From positions 11,329 through 75,328 of the forward strand of contig JAZNVU010000055.1 of NCBI GenBank assembly GCA_045592985.1: 64,000 nucleotides of DNA, given 5' to 3'. Positions 27,581 to 35,740 of this stretch are shown here, in pieces. Made by a program: the position numbers and the translations under genes. How positions within the stretch are numbered: the first letter of the stretch is position 1; every line of letters starts with the position of its first letter. The notes beneath the pieces are model-generated. The model saw nothing but the letters and a program-made list of their open reading frames with translations, was not told the DNA's origin and made no database searches. The stretch is from UMGS172 sp045592985. GTDB lineage: Bacteria > Bacillota > Clostridia > Oscillospirales > Acutalibacteraceae.

Positions 27581-28114
27581 ATGAATTTAAAAGGTACAAA
27601 AACTGAGAAAAACTTAATGACTGCTTTTGCAGGTGAGAGCCAGGCACGCAACAAATACACCTATTTTGCAAGCGTTGCTAAAAAAGAGGGCTATGAACAG
27701 ATTGCTGCTATTTTCCAGCAGACTGCTGATAACGAAAAAGAGCATGCAAAACTTTGGTTCAAAGCATTAGGTGAGTTGGGCGATACCGCTGCTAACCTTG
27801 CAGCTGCTGCTGATGGTGAGAATTATGAGTGGACCGATATGTATGCAACTTTTGCTAAAGAGGCAGAAGAAGAAGGATTTAAAGAACTTGCTTTCAAATT
27901 TGCCGAGGTTGCTAAGATTGAAAAGTCTCACGAAGAAAGATACCGCGCATTACTCAACAATGTAGAAATGAAGCAGGTATTTGAGAAAGCCAACGAGACT
28001 ATGTGGGAATGCCGTAATTGCGGTCATCTCGTTATCGGCAAAAAAGCACCCGAAGTTTGCCCTGTGTGTGTTCATCCGCAAAGCTACTTTGAGGTTAGAA
28101 AAGAAAACTATTAA
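27581..28114 (+). CDS. Rubrerythrin
   Basis: Non-heme di-iron peroxidase that reduces hydrogen peroxide in anaerobes. 177 residues: a ferritin-like four-helix domain (about 1-140) with Glu ligands in AGESQARNKYTYFA, NEKEHA and EKSHEERY, then a rubredoxin-like iron domain with CRNCG...CPVC. TTGGAGGAAATATT precedes the ATG, 23 nt after perR, so the two are co-transcribed. Confidence 0.96.
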   Translation: MNLKGTKTEKNLMTAFAGESQARNKYTYFASVAKKEGYEQIAAIFQQTADNEKEHAKLWFKALGELGDTAANLAAAADGENYEWTDMYATFAKEAEEEGFKELAFKFAEVAKIEKSHEERYRALLNNVEMKQVFEKANETMWECRNCGHLVIGKKAPEVCPVCVHPQSYFEVRKENY

Positions 28115-28124
28115 TTAAAATTTT

Positions 28125-28153
28125 AGCCACATCAAACTATGTTTGATGTGGCT
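28125..28153. terminator. Bidirectional terminator between rubrerythrin and AraC regulator 1
   Basis: Perfect 13-bp stem AGCCACATCAAAC (28125-28137) and GTTTGATGTGGCT (28141-28153) with a 3-nt loop. A/T-rich tracts lie on both sides and convergent genes end on each side. Confidence 0.85.
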
Positions 28154-28157
28154 TATT

Positions 28158-29012
28158 TTATAGTTTCAAAGAAAGACGGTATTTGATAGGGGACTTACCC
28201 GTCAGTTGTTTAAAAATTGTTCCAAAACGCTTGTAATCACCGTATCCACTCATTTCGGCTATCTTTTGTATCTTTAACTGCGTTGAACTTAAAAGCGTAC
28301 ATGCACGCTGAATTCGGAGTTGTTTGACATAATCGTTAAAACAAAGACCGGTTTCTTCTTTGAATTTTGAACTCAAATAAGGAACACTTAAATAAAGTGA
28401 TGATGCAATATCACTAAGTTTAACCGCTTCACAAAAATTCTGATCTATCATTTTAATTGTTTTTGCAACAGCATCGGAGTAGTTGCGGTCATTAAGTTCA
28501 GTTGTGTTTCTTAAAAGTGTAACAAGTGTTTGTACAAGCAGTGTTTTCATATAATCTAAATAACCAGTGGACATATTTCCACATTCTTCACACATTTCAA
28601 GCAGAAGTTTGCCGATTTTACCGCTGTCATCATGAAAAAAACGGTTAGTGGGAGCGCCGCTTATGACCTTAACACGAAACTGGCAACTTTTAAGCAAATC
28701 GCCAAAATCTGTACAATCCGGAATTGTTTTATCAATGGCTTTTGACAAAAACAAACAGTTTATAACGGCAAAATCGTCAGTAATTGCTTTGTATTCATGA
28801 AAGCAACTGTAATCCATAAGCATGTAATCACCGGCAGATACAGTTCTGGTCTCTCCATCGTGGGTATGTATTGCCGTACCACTGGCAACATACATTATTT
28901 CAAAATAATTATGGCTGTGTTTTTGATAACTTTTAAGATCGCAGTAAAAAGCATGAATGAATTTTTCCTCGAAAAAAGCCTTTTCATCTGCAACTGTAAA
29001 GTCTGTTTTCAT
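28158..29012 (-). CDS. AraC family regulator 1 with cupin sensor
   Basis: 284 residues. N-terminal cupin-like ligand domain (about 25-150; HSHNYFEIMYVASG, VSAGDYMLM) and C-terminal pair of HTH motifs (about 185-284; LSDIASSLYLSVPYLSSKFKEETG, IQKIAEMSGYGDYKRFGTIFKQLTG). Start ATG 29012 lies 6 nt after AGGGGTG; the upstream in-frame ATG at 29033 has none. No obvious target gene is divergent; it is followed by a phosphohexomutase on the same strand. The sugar ligand is unknown. Confidence 0.9.
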   Translation of the reverse strand: MKTDFTVADEKAFFEEKFIHAFYCDLKSYQKHSHNYFEIMYVASGTAIHTHDGETRTVSAGDYMLMDYSCFHEYKAITDDFAVINCLFLSKAIDKTIPDCTDFGDLLKSCQFRVKVISGAPTNRFFHDDSGKIGKLLLEMCEECGNMSTGYLDYMKTLLVQTLVTLLRNTTELNDRNYSDAVAKTIKMIDQNFCEAVKLSDIASSLYLSVPYLSSKFKEETGLCFNDYVKQLRIQRACTLLSSTQLKIQKIAEMSGYGDYKRFGTIFKQLTGKSPIKYRLSLKL

Positions 29013-29077
29013 AAAAAACACCCCTAAAACCATTATATTATATATAATAATTATACATATGATTTTTTGTGTGTCAA

Positions 29078-29109
29078 GAAAAAAGCCTTATCCAAAGAGG
29101 ATAAGGCTT
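29078..29109 (-). terminator. Rho-independent terminator of the 571-aa phosphohexomutase gene
   Basis: 11-bp stem (29083-29093 with 29099-29109) and, read on the minus strand, a T-run at 29084-29079. Confidence 0.9.
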
Positions 29110-29114
29110 AAATT

Positions 29115-30830
29115 TTAGTTATTCATCATTTCATCGCCACAGGCTTTAAGAATATTACAGATATTTATTGACTCCTCTTTTGTATTAGCGACTGTTGAAA
29201 GATAAATCTTTATTTTAGGCTCGGTACCTGAAGGACGGACGATAAACGAACAACCGTTATCCAACTTAAACTCCAGAACATCAGAAGAGGGAAGGTTTAT
29301 TGTAGACTCAACACCGCTTGCAATGTTCTTAGCAATTGATTTGCTGTAATCAAGCACATCTGTAACATTGAATCCACCAATTTCTTTGGGTGGGTCATTG
29401 CTCAATTTTTTCATAATATCAGCCATTTTCATCATACCTTGTTGGCCTTCAAATGTGTAACTTGATTGTTTATTAGTATAGAAACCGAGTTCGTTTTCTA
29501 TTTCATTTAATGCTTCAAACAGGTTCATGCCTTTAGATTTATAGTAACAAGCCATTTCACAAATGAGCATTGACGCGGTAACGGCATCCTTGTCTCTGAC
29601 GAATGTTCCGGAAAGGTATCCATAACTCTCTTCAAAACCAAAAATGTAACGTTCAGGCTCGTTCTTTTCTTCAAGTCCTGCAATCTGTTCACCGATATAC
29701 TTAAATCCTGTGAGAACGTTAATAAGCCTGCAACCGTATTTATCTGCAATTTTCTGACAAAGTTCGGTTGTAACAATGGTTTTGACAAGAATTGGGTTAT
29801 TAGGCAAAGTTCCTCTTTCTGAACGTATTGATAGTATATAATTAGAGAGTAAAGCACCGACCTGATTGCCGGTCATAAGTTCATATTTGCCTTGGTTGCA
29901 GACAGCAATGCCAACACGGTCAGCATCCGGATCGGTCGCAAGTAAAATATCGGGTTTTACTTTTTCTGCAAGTTTAAGAGCGCATTCAAATGGCTGACTG
30001 AGTTCAGGATTGGGGTAGGGAGCAGTCGGAAAATTCCCGTCAGGTAGTTCTTGCTCGGTAACAACAGTAACATTCTTAACGCCACGTCTTTTAAGAATTT
30101 CACGAACAGGTTTATTACCTGTGCCGTGAAGAGGTGTGTAGATAACAGAAAAATCACTATTTTCAAACACATCTGGAATTAATGACTGTTTCTCTGAATT
30201 GTCAAGAAAAGCATCAATAACGTCACGTTTAATGTATTCAATGCTTCCGTTATTTAATCCGTCATTAAAATCTATAAGTTTTATACCTGTAAAAAAGTCA
30301 GTTTTTTCGATGTAAGAAAAAACGTAATTACTTGCCTCTACATTAAGCTGGCATCCATCAGGACCATATGCTTTATATCCGTTATATTTTGCAGGATTGT
30401 GGCTGGCAGTAATTACAACACCGGCATCGCATTTAAGGTATCTGACGGCGAAAGATAGCATAGGAGTAGGCATTAGTTCGTCGTATATATATGCTTTTAT
30501 TCCGTTAGCGGCAAAAACACATGCTGCAGTTTCGGCAAAAAGGCGGGATTTTATTCGGCTATCATAAGCAATAGCAATACTGCCTTTTTTGGTAACACTA
30601 TTGACATAGTCTGCAATTCCTTGAGATGCTCGTCCGACAGTGTATACGTTCATACGGTTAGTGCCGGCTCCGATAACACCCCTAAGACCGGCAGTGCCAA
30701 ATTCAAGTTCTCTGTAAAACATATCATTTATGGCTTCATCGTTCGATTCGACACTAAGCAATTCAGGGATCAAGTCGGGATCGAGTGTTGCCTTAATTTT
30801 CCATTCATTGTATAAAGCGGAAATATTCAT
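29115..30830 (-). CDS. Phospho-sugar mutase, PgcA-like (alpha-phosphoglucomutase/phosphomannomutase)
   Basis: Interconverts hexose 1- and 6-phosphates through a phosphoserine. 571 residues, the length of Bacillus PgcA. Phosphoserine loop TASHNPAKYNG, metal loop DPDADRVG, sugar loop GFEESYGYL, phosphate loop RPSGTEPKIKIY. GAAAGGATG precedes the ATG and a promoter lies at 30866-30893. A second, shorter mutase is at 44775; the two belong to different subfamilies and may split glucose and mannose work. Confidence 0.94.
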   Translation of the reverse strand: MNISALYNEWKIKATLDPDLIPELLSVESNDEAINDMFYRELEFGTAGLRGVIGAGTNRMNVYTVGRASQGIADYVNSVTKKGSIAIAYDSRIKSRLFAETAACVFAANGIKAYIYDELMPTPMLSFAVRYLKCDAGVVITASHNPAKYNGYKAYGPDGCQLNVEASNYVFSYIEKTDFFTGIKLIDFNDGLNNGSIEYIKRDVIDAFLDNSEKQSLIPDVFENSDFSVIYTPLHGTGNKPVREILKRRGVKNVTVVTEQELPDGNFPTAPYPNPELSQPFECALKLAEKVKPDILLATDPDADRVGIAVCNQGKYELMTGNQVGALLSNYILSIRSERGTLPNNPILVKTIVTTELCQKIADKYGCRLINVLTGFKYIGEQIAGLEEKNEPERYIFGFEESYGYLSGTFVRDKDAVTASMLICEMACYYKSKGMNLFEALNEIENELGFYTNKQSSYTFEGQQGMMKMADIMKKLSNDPPKEIGGFNVTDVLDYSKSIAKNIASGVESTINLPSSDVLEFKLDNGCSFIVRPSGTEPKIKIYLSTVANTKEESINICNILKACGDEMMNN

Positions 30831-30865
30831 AAAACGTCATCCTTTCAAAAATTTCTATATTTATA

Positions 30866-30893
30866 ATTTTATATGAAATTAAATTATTGTCAA
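30866..30893 (-). promoter_or_regulatory. Sigma-A promoter of the 571-aa phosphohexomutase gene
   Basis: On the minus strand TTGACA (30893-30888), 16-nt spacer, TAAAAT (30871-30866), about 36 nt before the ATG. Confidence 0.7.
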
Positions 30894-30973
30894 TATTAAA
30901 ATCAATATAATTGAAAAGTAACATATAAATTGTTAAAAATCGAATCAATTTTAGCAAAATATCCAAAAATTTC

Positions 30974-31002
30974 TTGACAAAAGATTAAAAATGGTGTACT
31001 AT
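30974..31002 (+). promoter_or_regulatory. Sigma-A promoter of the SigH-like gene
   Basis: TTGACA (30974-30979), 17-nt spacer, TACTAT (30997-31002) with TGTG before the -10. The start of transcription should be near 31009. Confidence 0.8.
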
Positions 31003-31041
31003 TGTTAAAAATATGTGTTTTTGTGCACTAGGAGAATTGTT

Positions 31042-31575
31042 TTGGCATATTCTGACAAGAAAAAAAGCGAATCTGTTGATAATGTTGCATTATCTGTTAC
31101 TATATTATCCGATTATGCACCGCTTGTTAAATCAAGAGCTTTGATTTTTGCTTCGGATTTTTGTGAACTTGATGACCTTATTCAAGAGGGAAACATTGGT
31201 CTTCTTTCTGCTGTGTCGAGTTATAAAAGTGACCTATCAGCATTCTCCACATTTGCGCGCAGATGTATTGATGCTGCGATAATTGATTATTTGCGTAAAA
31301 ATCAAAAATCATCGCGTATTCCTTCGCAGTTACTCGTCGATATTGACGATATTGATATTCCTGACTCGTCACCTGACCCCCTACATTCCGTTTCCGTTAA
31401 GGAAGAGTATTCTCAAATGCTCGAAAAGGCTGAAAATTGTCTTTCTGATTTCGAGTACTCGGTGTTTTTAGGGTTGTTACGCGGTGATTCACATGCAGAA
31501 ATTGCCGAAAAAAATGGCGTTGAGATAAAGGCAGTCAGAAATGCTGTTCAACGCATAAGAGTCAAATTAAAATAG
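31042..31575 (+). CDS. SigH-like sigma-70 family factor
   Basis: 177 residues. Region 2 has DLIQEGNIGLLSAVSSYKSDLSAFSTFARRCI; region 4 has LSDFEYSVFLGLLRGDSHAEIAEKNGVEIKAVRNAVQRI. The layout resembles Spo0H/SigH, but the family assignment is not certain and it is shorter. Start TTG 31042 lies 6 nt after AGGAGA; the in-frame ATG at 31015 has no ribosome site and is only about 6 nt from the predicted transcription start, so it is rejected. Confidence 0.82.
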   Translation: MAYSDKKKSESVDNVALSVTILSDYAPLVKSRALIFASDFCELDDLIQEGNIGLLSAVSSYKSDLSAFSTFARRCIDAAIIDYLRKNQKSSRIPSQLLVDIDDIDIPDSSPDPLHSVSVKEEYSQMLEKAENCLSDFEYSVFLGLLRGDSHAEIAEKNGVEIKAVRNAVQRIRVKLK

Positions 31576-31581
31576 GTTATA

Positions 31582-31648
31582 TGCCCGGTAGCTTAATTAA
31601 GCAGAGCGTTGTATTTCAAAGATGTCGGTGCGATTCCGTCCAGGGCTA
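31582..31648 (+). other. Degenerate tRNA-like element upstream of a zinc-ribbon gene
   Basis: 67 nt shaped like a shrunken tRNA. Acceptor arms 31582-31588 and 31641-31647 pair at 5 of 7; a D-like stem GCTT/GAGC (31591-31594, 31604-31607) follows; the T-like arm (31624-31640) has loop TGCGATT close to TTCGATT and 4 of 5 pairs. The anticodon arm is weak (loop TTTCAAA), there is no variable loop and no encoded CCA. It is probably not a working tRNA. It could be a tRNA fossil or a structured leader of the next gene. Confidence 0.45.
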
Positions 31649-31676
31649 AAATACTCAATTGAGAGAGGTAAAAAAC

Positions 31677-31955
31677 ATGTTCGAAGACAAGACCCTTAAG
31701 TGCAAAGATTGCGGAGAAGACTTTGTATTCACTGCCGGTGAGCAGGAATTCTACGAGTCCAAAGGCTTTGTTAATGAGCCTCAGCGTTGCAAGAAGTGCC
31801 GCGACGCACGCAAGAATGCCGGAAGAGCACCGAAGGAAATGCACGAGGCTGTATGTGCCAACTGCGGCAAGCCTGCAATGGTTCCTTTCGTACCCCGCGA
31901 TGACCGTCCTGTTTACTGCAGTGAGTGCTTCGCAAAAATGAAAGAGCAGGCTTAA
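31677..31955 (+). CDS. CxxC zinc-ribbon domain protein
   Basis: 92 residues with two zinc ribbons: CKDCGEDF with CKKC about 20 residues later, and CANCGKPA with CSEC. The middle is basic (RDARKNAGRAP) and FTAGEQEFYESKGF is typical of a small Clostridial family annotated as zinc-ribbon domain protein with no known role. ATG 31677 follows GAGAGAGG. Directly upstream lies the tRNA-like element; a strong terminator follows. Confidence 0.85.
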   Translation: MFEDKTLKCKDCGEDFVFTAGEQEFYESKGFVNEPQRCKKCRDARKNAGRAPKEMHEAVCANCGKPAMVPFVPRDDRPVYCSECFAKMKEQA

Positions 31956-31972
31956 TTTAAGTCGGTTTCTTT

Positions 31973-32007
31973 AAAGCCGTTTCGGGAAGCCGAAACGGCT
32001 TTTTCTT
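31973..32007 (+). terminator. Rho-independent terminator after the zinc-ribbon gene
   Basis: 13-bp stem AAAGCCGTTTCGG (31973-31985) with CCGAAACGGCTTT (31990-32002), GAAG loop, T-run to 32005. Confidence 0.93.
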
Positions 32008-32068
32008 TGTTTAATTTTCATTTTTCATAATACTATGCATTTTATTTAATACTTTATTCATATAATCG

Positions 32069-32096
32069 TTGACAATTTGATTTAAAATTTTAAAGT
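32069..32096 (+). promoter_or_regulatory. Promoter of the two-component operon
   Basis: TTGACA (32069-32074), 16-nt spacer, TAAAGT (32091-32096). The -35 is consensus, the -10 weaker. Confidence 0.55.
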
Positions 32097-32126
32097 AGCC
32101 TAAAATAAATTAAGGAGTGACCGATT

Positions 32127-32819
32127 TTGCCTAATAAAAAGGTTCTTATTGTAGATGACGACTCAAATATTTGTGAACTTTTAAGACTGTATCTTGAAAA
32201 AGATGGATTTGATACAGTTATTGCCAATGACGGTGAGTCGGCTATTGTTAAGTTTAATCTTGAAGACCCCGACATTATTCTTCTTGATATTATGCTTCCA
32301 AAACTTGACGGTTGGCAGGTTTGCAGAACAATACGCAAAAATTCTGAAGTGCCAATTATTATGCTCACTGCTAAAGGCGAGACTTTTGATAAAATTCTTG
32401 GTCTAGACCTTGGAGCAGACGATTATGTAACCAAACCTTTTGATACAAAAGAGGTTGTTGCGAGAGTGCGTGCTGTTTTAAGGCGCTCTGCCTCGAATGA
32501 TGAGAATGTTGAAAAGATAGTTAAATTTGATAAATTGGTTATTAATCTTACAAATTACGAACTTGTAGTCGACGGTAAACAGGTCGATGCTCCGCCAAAG
32601 GAACTCGAACTCATTTATCATCTTGCAAGCAATCCCAACCGTGTTTATTCACGTGATCAATTGCTTGACGAAGTTTGGGGATTTGAATACTATGGCGATT
32701 CAAGGACTGTCGATGTCCACGTTAAACGTCTTCGTGAAAAATTAGAGGGTGTTTCGGACAAATGGAGCATAAAGACAGTTTGGAGTGTTGGCTACAAATT
32801 TGAGGTAAAGCAGAGTTAA
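32127..32819 (+). CDS. OmpR/PhoB family response regulator
   Basis: 230 residues: receiver domain (about 1-120; acidic pocket VDDDS, phospho-acceptor D54 in LLDIMLP, conserved K in YVTKPF) and a winged-helix DNA-binding domain (about 132-230; RTVDVHVKRLREKLE, VWSVGYKFE). TTG start 32127 follows AAGGAGTG. The regulator-kinase-HtrA order recalls walRK-htrA, but the receiver sequence is not diagnostic, so I do not name it walR. Confidence 0.93.
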   Translation: MPNKKVLIVDDDSNICELLRLYLEKDGFDTVIANDGESAIVKFNLEDPDIILLDIMLPKLDGWQVCRTIRKNSEVPIIMLTAKGETFDKILGLDLGADDYVTKPFDTKEVVARVRAVLRRSASNDENVEKIVKFDKLVINLTNYELVVDGKQVDAPPKELELIYHLASNPNRVYSRDQLLDEVWGFEYYGDSRTVDVHVKRLREKLEGVSDKWSIKTVWSVGYKFEVKQS

Positions 32820-32822
32820 ATT

Positions 32823-34262
32823 ATGAATAACCGCTTATTTCAAAAAATATTCTTCACCGTTGCAATTTCCATTTTCGTTGGGATTATGCTTGTGCTTGTA
32901 TTATTCAGTGTTTCTGTAAGCAGTTATCTTGTTAACGAAAAGGAAGAATCTCTGACTAATAACTGTCGCACAATATCTAACGTGCTTTCTACTCAAACTA
33001 TCAATACTGAAGGTTTTTATATTAGCCTTGATGGTGTTGTGAGAGTTGTATCAAATACAGTTTTGGGCGATGTTTATGTTTGCGATGCCGAAGGTCATAT
33101 TTTTCTTTGCAGTTGCAAGGAATATGGTGATCTCAAGGCTTGTGACCACTCAAAGGGTGTTGTTGATTCAGAAATTATACAAATTGCTGAGCAAAAAGGA
33201 AGCTATTTTGAAGTTGGGCATTTAAACAAACGCTTGAATAATATCTATTATACTGCTGCCACACCTTTTTATAATGCTGATAAAACAACTGCCGGTTATG
33301 TTTTTATTTCATCTCCTGCTTCTCAACTAAAGGAAATGTGGTCAAAACTTTCTAACGTTATTGTTTGGTGCGCTTTTATACCTATTGTGATGACATTTGT
33401 ATTCTTGTATTTTATGATAGGGAGAATAACTAAACCTGTTAAACTTATGTCCAAGGCTGCCGTTGATATGTCAAAAGGTGATTTTTCTAACCGTATACCG
33501 GTTGAAGGCCATGATGAAATATCAGAACTTGCCGAAGCGTTTAACACTATGTCTAATTCGTTAGCTCAACTTGAAGGCATGCGCAGAAGTTTTATTGCCA
33601 ATATTTCTCATGAACTGAGGACGCCTATGACAACGATAGGCGGGTTTATCGACGGTATTCTTGACGGCACAATTCCACCGGAACAACAGAATTATTATTT
33701 GTCTATTGTGTCGTCCGAGACCGAAAGATTGTCACGTCTTGTTCGCACAATGCTTGACCTGGCCAAATTAGAATCGGGCGAAATGAAGGTTGCACCTAAG
33801 GAGTTTTCACCTGTAGATTTAATCATCCAAGTGTTGAGCATGCATGAACAGCGAATTGAGTCAAAAAATATTGATATACAAGGGCTTGATTGCGGTTCTG
33901 ATATCAAGGCATTTGCTGACCCTGATTTAATGTATCAGGTTATCTATAATCTTACCGATAATGCTATCAAGTTTACACCTGAAAACGGATATATTTGTTA
34001 TAGCGTACAATCTGATAAAGATGTTGGTACGGTAAGTATTAAAATACGCAACAGCGGTAAGGGAATTGATCCCAAAGATATGCAATTTATTTTTGACCGC
34101 TTTTATAAAACCGATAAGTCACGTTCCGCTAATAAGGAAGGTACCGGTCTTGGACTTTATATTGTTAAAACAATTGTAGATATTCATAAAGGCAATATTA
34201 CTGTTAGTTGTAAGCCGGATGAATACACTGAATTTTTGATAGTTCTGCCACAACAGTTTTGA
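32823..34262 (+). CDS. Sensor histidine kinase with Cys-containing extracytoplasmic domain
   Basis: 479 residues: TM1 (about 10-32), an external domain (about 33-175), TM2 (about 178-200), HAMP (about 200-250), HisKA with the phospho-acceptor H263 in SHELRTP, and HATPase with N box, DRFYKTDKSRS and GTGLGLYIV. The external domain holds C87, C96, C98, C107 and H109 within 23 residues, which could bind metal or form a disulfide. It starts 3 nt after the regulator and is its cognate kinase. Confidence 0.93.
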   Translation: MNNRLFQKIFFTVAISIFVGIMLVLVLFSVSVSSYLVNEKEESLTNNCRTISNVLSTQTINTEGFYISLDGVVRVVSNTVLGDVYVCDAEGHIFLCSCKEYGDLKACDHSKGVVDSEIIQIAEQKGSYFEVGHLNKRLNNIYYTAATPFYNADKTTAGYVFISSPASQLKEMWSKLSNVIVWCAFIPIVMTFVFLYFMIGRITKPVKLMSKAAVDMSKGDFSNRIPVEGHDEISELAEAFNTMSNSLAQLEGMRRSFIANISHELRTPMTTIGGFIDGILDGTIPPEQQNYYLSIVSSETERLSRLVRTMLDLAKLESGEMKVAPKEFSPVDLIIQVLSMHEQRIESKNIDIQGLDCGSDIKAFADPDLMYQVIYNLTDNAIKFTPENGYICYSVQSDKDVGTVSIKIRNSGKGIDPKDMQFIFDRFYKTDKSRSANKEGTGLGLYIVKTIVDIHKGNITVSCKPDEYTEFLIVLPQQF

Positions 34263-34276
34263 AAGGATGCCATTTG

Positions 34277-35560
34277 ATGGAAAACGAAAATAATTTAAAC
34301 GATATGATTGATAGTGAAGAAAACACAATGAATACCGATTCGGATTTAGAACAACATGTAAATCCGGAAACAGAATCCGAACAAGCCCAGTTTAATGCAA
34401 AAGTTGACGAACCGACCGTTACATTTGAAGCGGTTAAACCTCATAACAGCGAAGGCTCTTCTTTAGGCATTAAGGTGTTTTTTGCTATGTTAGCCGTAGT
34501 TGTTATGTTAGTCGCTTCAGTTGCAGTTGGGTATATCTTCGGCATCAGTAATACTGAAACTCCCCCAATATATAATTCTTCAACCTCTTTGCAAAATAAA
34601 TCTGAAAGCAACTCTACTGATAATATTACTGTATATAACAACCTGTCTATGTCTGTGGTTAATATTGTGGTTTATAACTCCAAAGAAGTTTCTTCATCTG
34701 CAAGCGGTGTTGTATATACATCTGACGGATATATCGTGACAAATGACCATATTTATTCATCAGTTTCTTCTCCTAAGTTTTTGGTAAGGTTTGCTGACGG
34801 TACCGAATATGATGCTGTATTTGTCGCCGGCGATACAAGAAGTGACCTTGCTGTGCTTAAAATCGATGCTAAAGACCTCAAGCCAGTTGTGTTCGGTAAT
34901 TATAACGAAGTTGTTACAGGTGAGTCGGTAGTTGCTATGGGTTACCCGTCGGGTGCCGGAGTAGAACCGATATTTACAAGCGGTACTGTTTCAGCAAAAG
35001 GAACGCGAGTTACGGGGACTAGTTCTTATTCGGTTAAAATGATACAAACCGATACGCCGATTAACCCGGGCAATTCAGGTGGTGCTTTGGTAAATATGTA
35101 CTCTCAGGTTATTGGTATTACATCGGTAAAACTTGTGGGTAGCCAATATGATAGCGTTGGCTATGCTATACCGTCTTCTACTGTTGTTAATGTGGTCGAT
35201 TCACTTATTAAAAACGGTTTTGTGGAAAACAGAGGCAAACTTGGAATTACCTATTCTCAAATTGATACGGTAACTTCTAAAATTCAAAACCTTCCCACAG
35301 GTCTTCTTATTCAATCAGTATCAACTGACAGTGATTTTTACGGTAAAAATCTTAAAACCGGTGATATAATCACGCATATAAACGATGTTGCTATAGTTCG
35401 CTCAGATGTTGCGCTTGATATTATTGATGCTACAAAACCTGGAGAGAGTATGTCTATTACCGTATATCATACTTCTACCGGCACAAGTGAAAAAATTTAC
35501 GGAACGTTAATTCCTGATCAAGGAAATTCGAGTTATACTACTGAGATTACACGAAGATAA
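34277..35560 (+). CDS. HtrA/DegP-type trypsin-like serine protease with PDZ domain
   Basis: Membrane-anchored quality-control protease. 427 residues: acidic cytoplasmic tail (about 1-60), one TM (about 64-86), protease domain with triad H158 (TNDHIY), D190 (RSDLAVLKID) and S267 (NPGNSGGAL), and a C-terminal PDZ domain (about 330-420). ATG 34277 lies about 9 nt after AAAGGA; the upstream in-frame TTG overlaps the kinase stop and is not preferred. As third gene of the operon it is probably controlled by the two-component system. Confidence 0.94.
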   Translation: MENENNLNDMIDSEENTMNTDSDLEQHVNPETESEQAQFNAKVDEPTVTFEAVKPHNSEGSSLGIKVFFAMLAVVVMLVASVAVGYIFGISNTETPPIYNSSTSLQNKSESNSTDNITVYNNLSMSVVNIVVYNSKEVSSSASGVVYTSDGYIVTNDHIYSSVSSPKFLVRFADGTEYDAVFVAGDTRSDLAVLKIDAKDLKPVVFGNYNEVVTGESVVAMGYPSGAGVEPIFTSGTVSAKGTRVTGTSSYSVKMIQTDTPINPGNSGGALVNMYSQVIGITSVKLVGSQYDSVGYAIPSSTVVNVVDSLIKNGFVENRGKLGITYSQIDTVTSKIQNLPTGLLIQSVSTDSDFYGKNLKTGDIITHINDVAIVRSDVALDIIDATKPGESMSITVYHTSTGTSEKIYGTLIPDQGNSSYTTEITRR

Positions 35561-35588
35561 ATATAAAACAGTTCATTAAGCTTGTATT

Positions 35589-35634
35589 AAAAGCGTTGGC
35601 ATGGTGTTTATCCTTGCTGACGCTTTTACTTTTT
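35589..35634 (+). terminator. Hairpin terminator after htrA-like gene
   Basis: AAAAGCGT (35589-35596) pairs with ACGCTTTT (35620-35627) around a 23-nt loop that can pair partly inside; ACTTTTTC follows. Confidence 0.6.
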
Positions 35635-35682
35635 CTGAAATTATTCATTCATAAAAATATATTTATTTACTTGCGTTTTGCA

Positions 35683-35712
35683 GTATTTTGTGAAGTTCAA
35701 AGGGTAATAATT
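35683..35712 (+). promoter_or_regulatory. Sigma-F-like promoter of sigG
   Basis: GTATT (35683-35687) and GGTAATAATT (35703-35712) separated by 15 nt. This fits the Bacillus sigma-F pattern GYWTA/GGNRANAHT at nearly every position. In Bacillus sigG (spoIIIG) is transcribed first by sigma-F. Confidence 0.6.
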
Positions 35713-35740
35713 TAATTATCAATTAGTGGAGATGATATAT

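Noticed and set aside
31582..31648. A functional selenocysteine tRNA, suggested by the UCA in the loop of the tRNA-like element
   Set aside because: It lacks the long variable arm, the 8-bp acceptor and a proper anticodon stem, and TGA is used as an ordinary stop (for example ispD).
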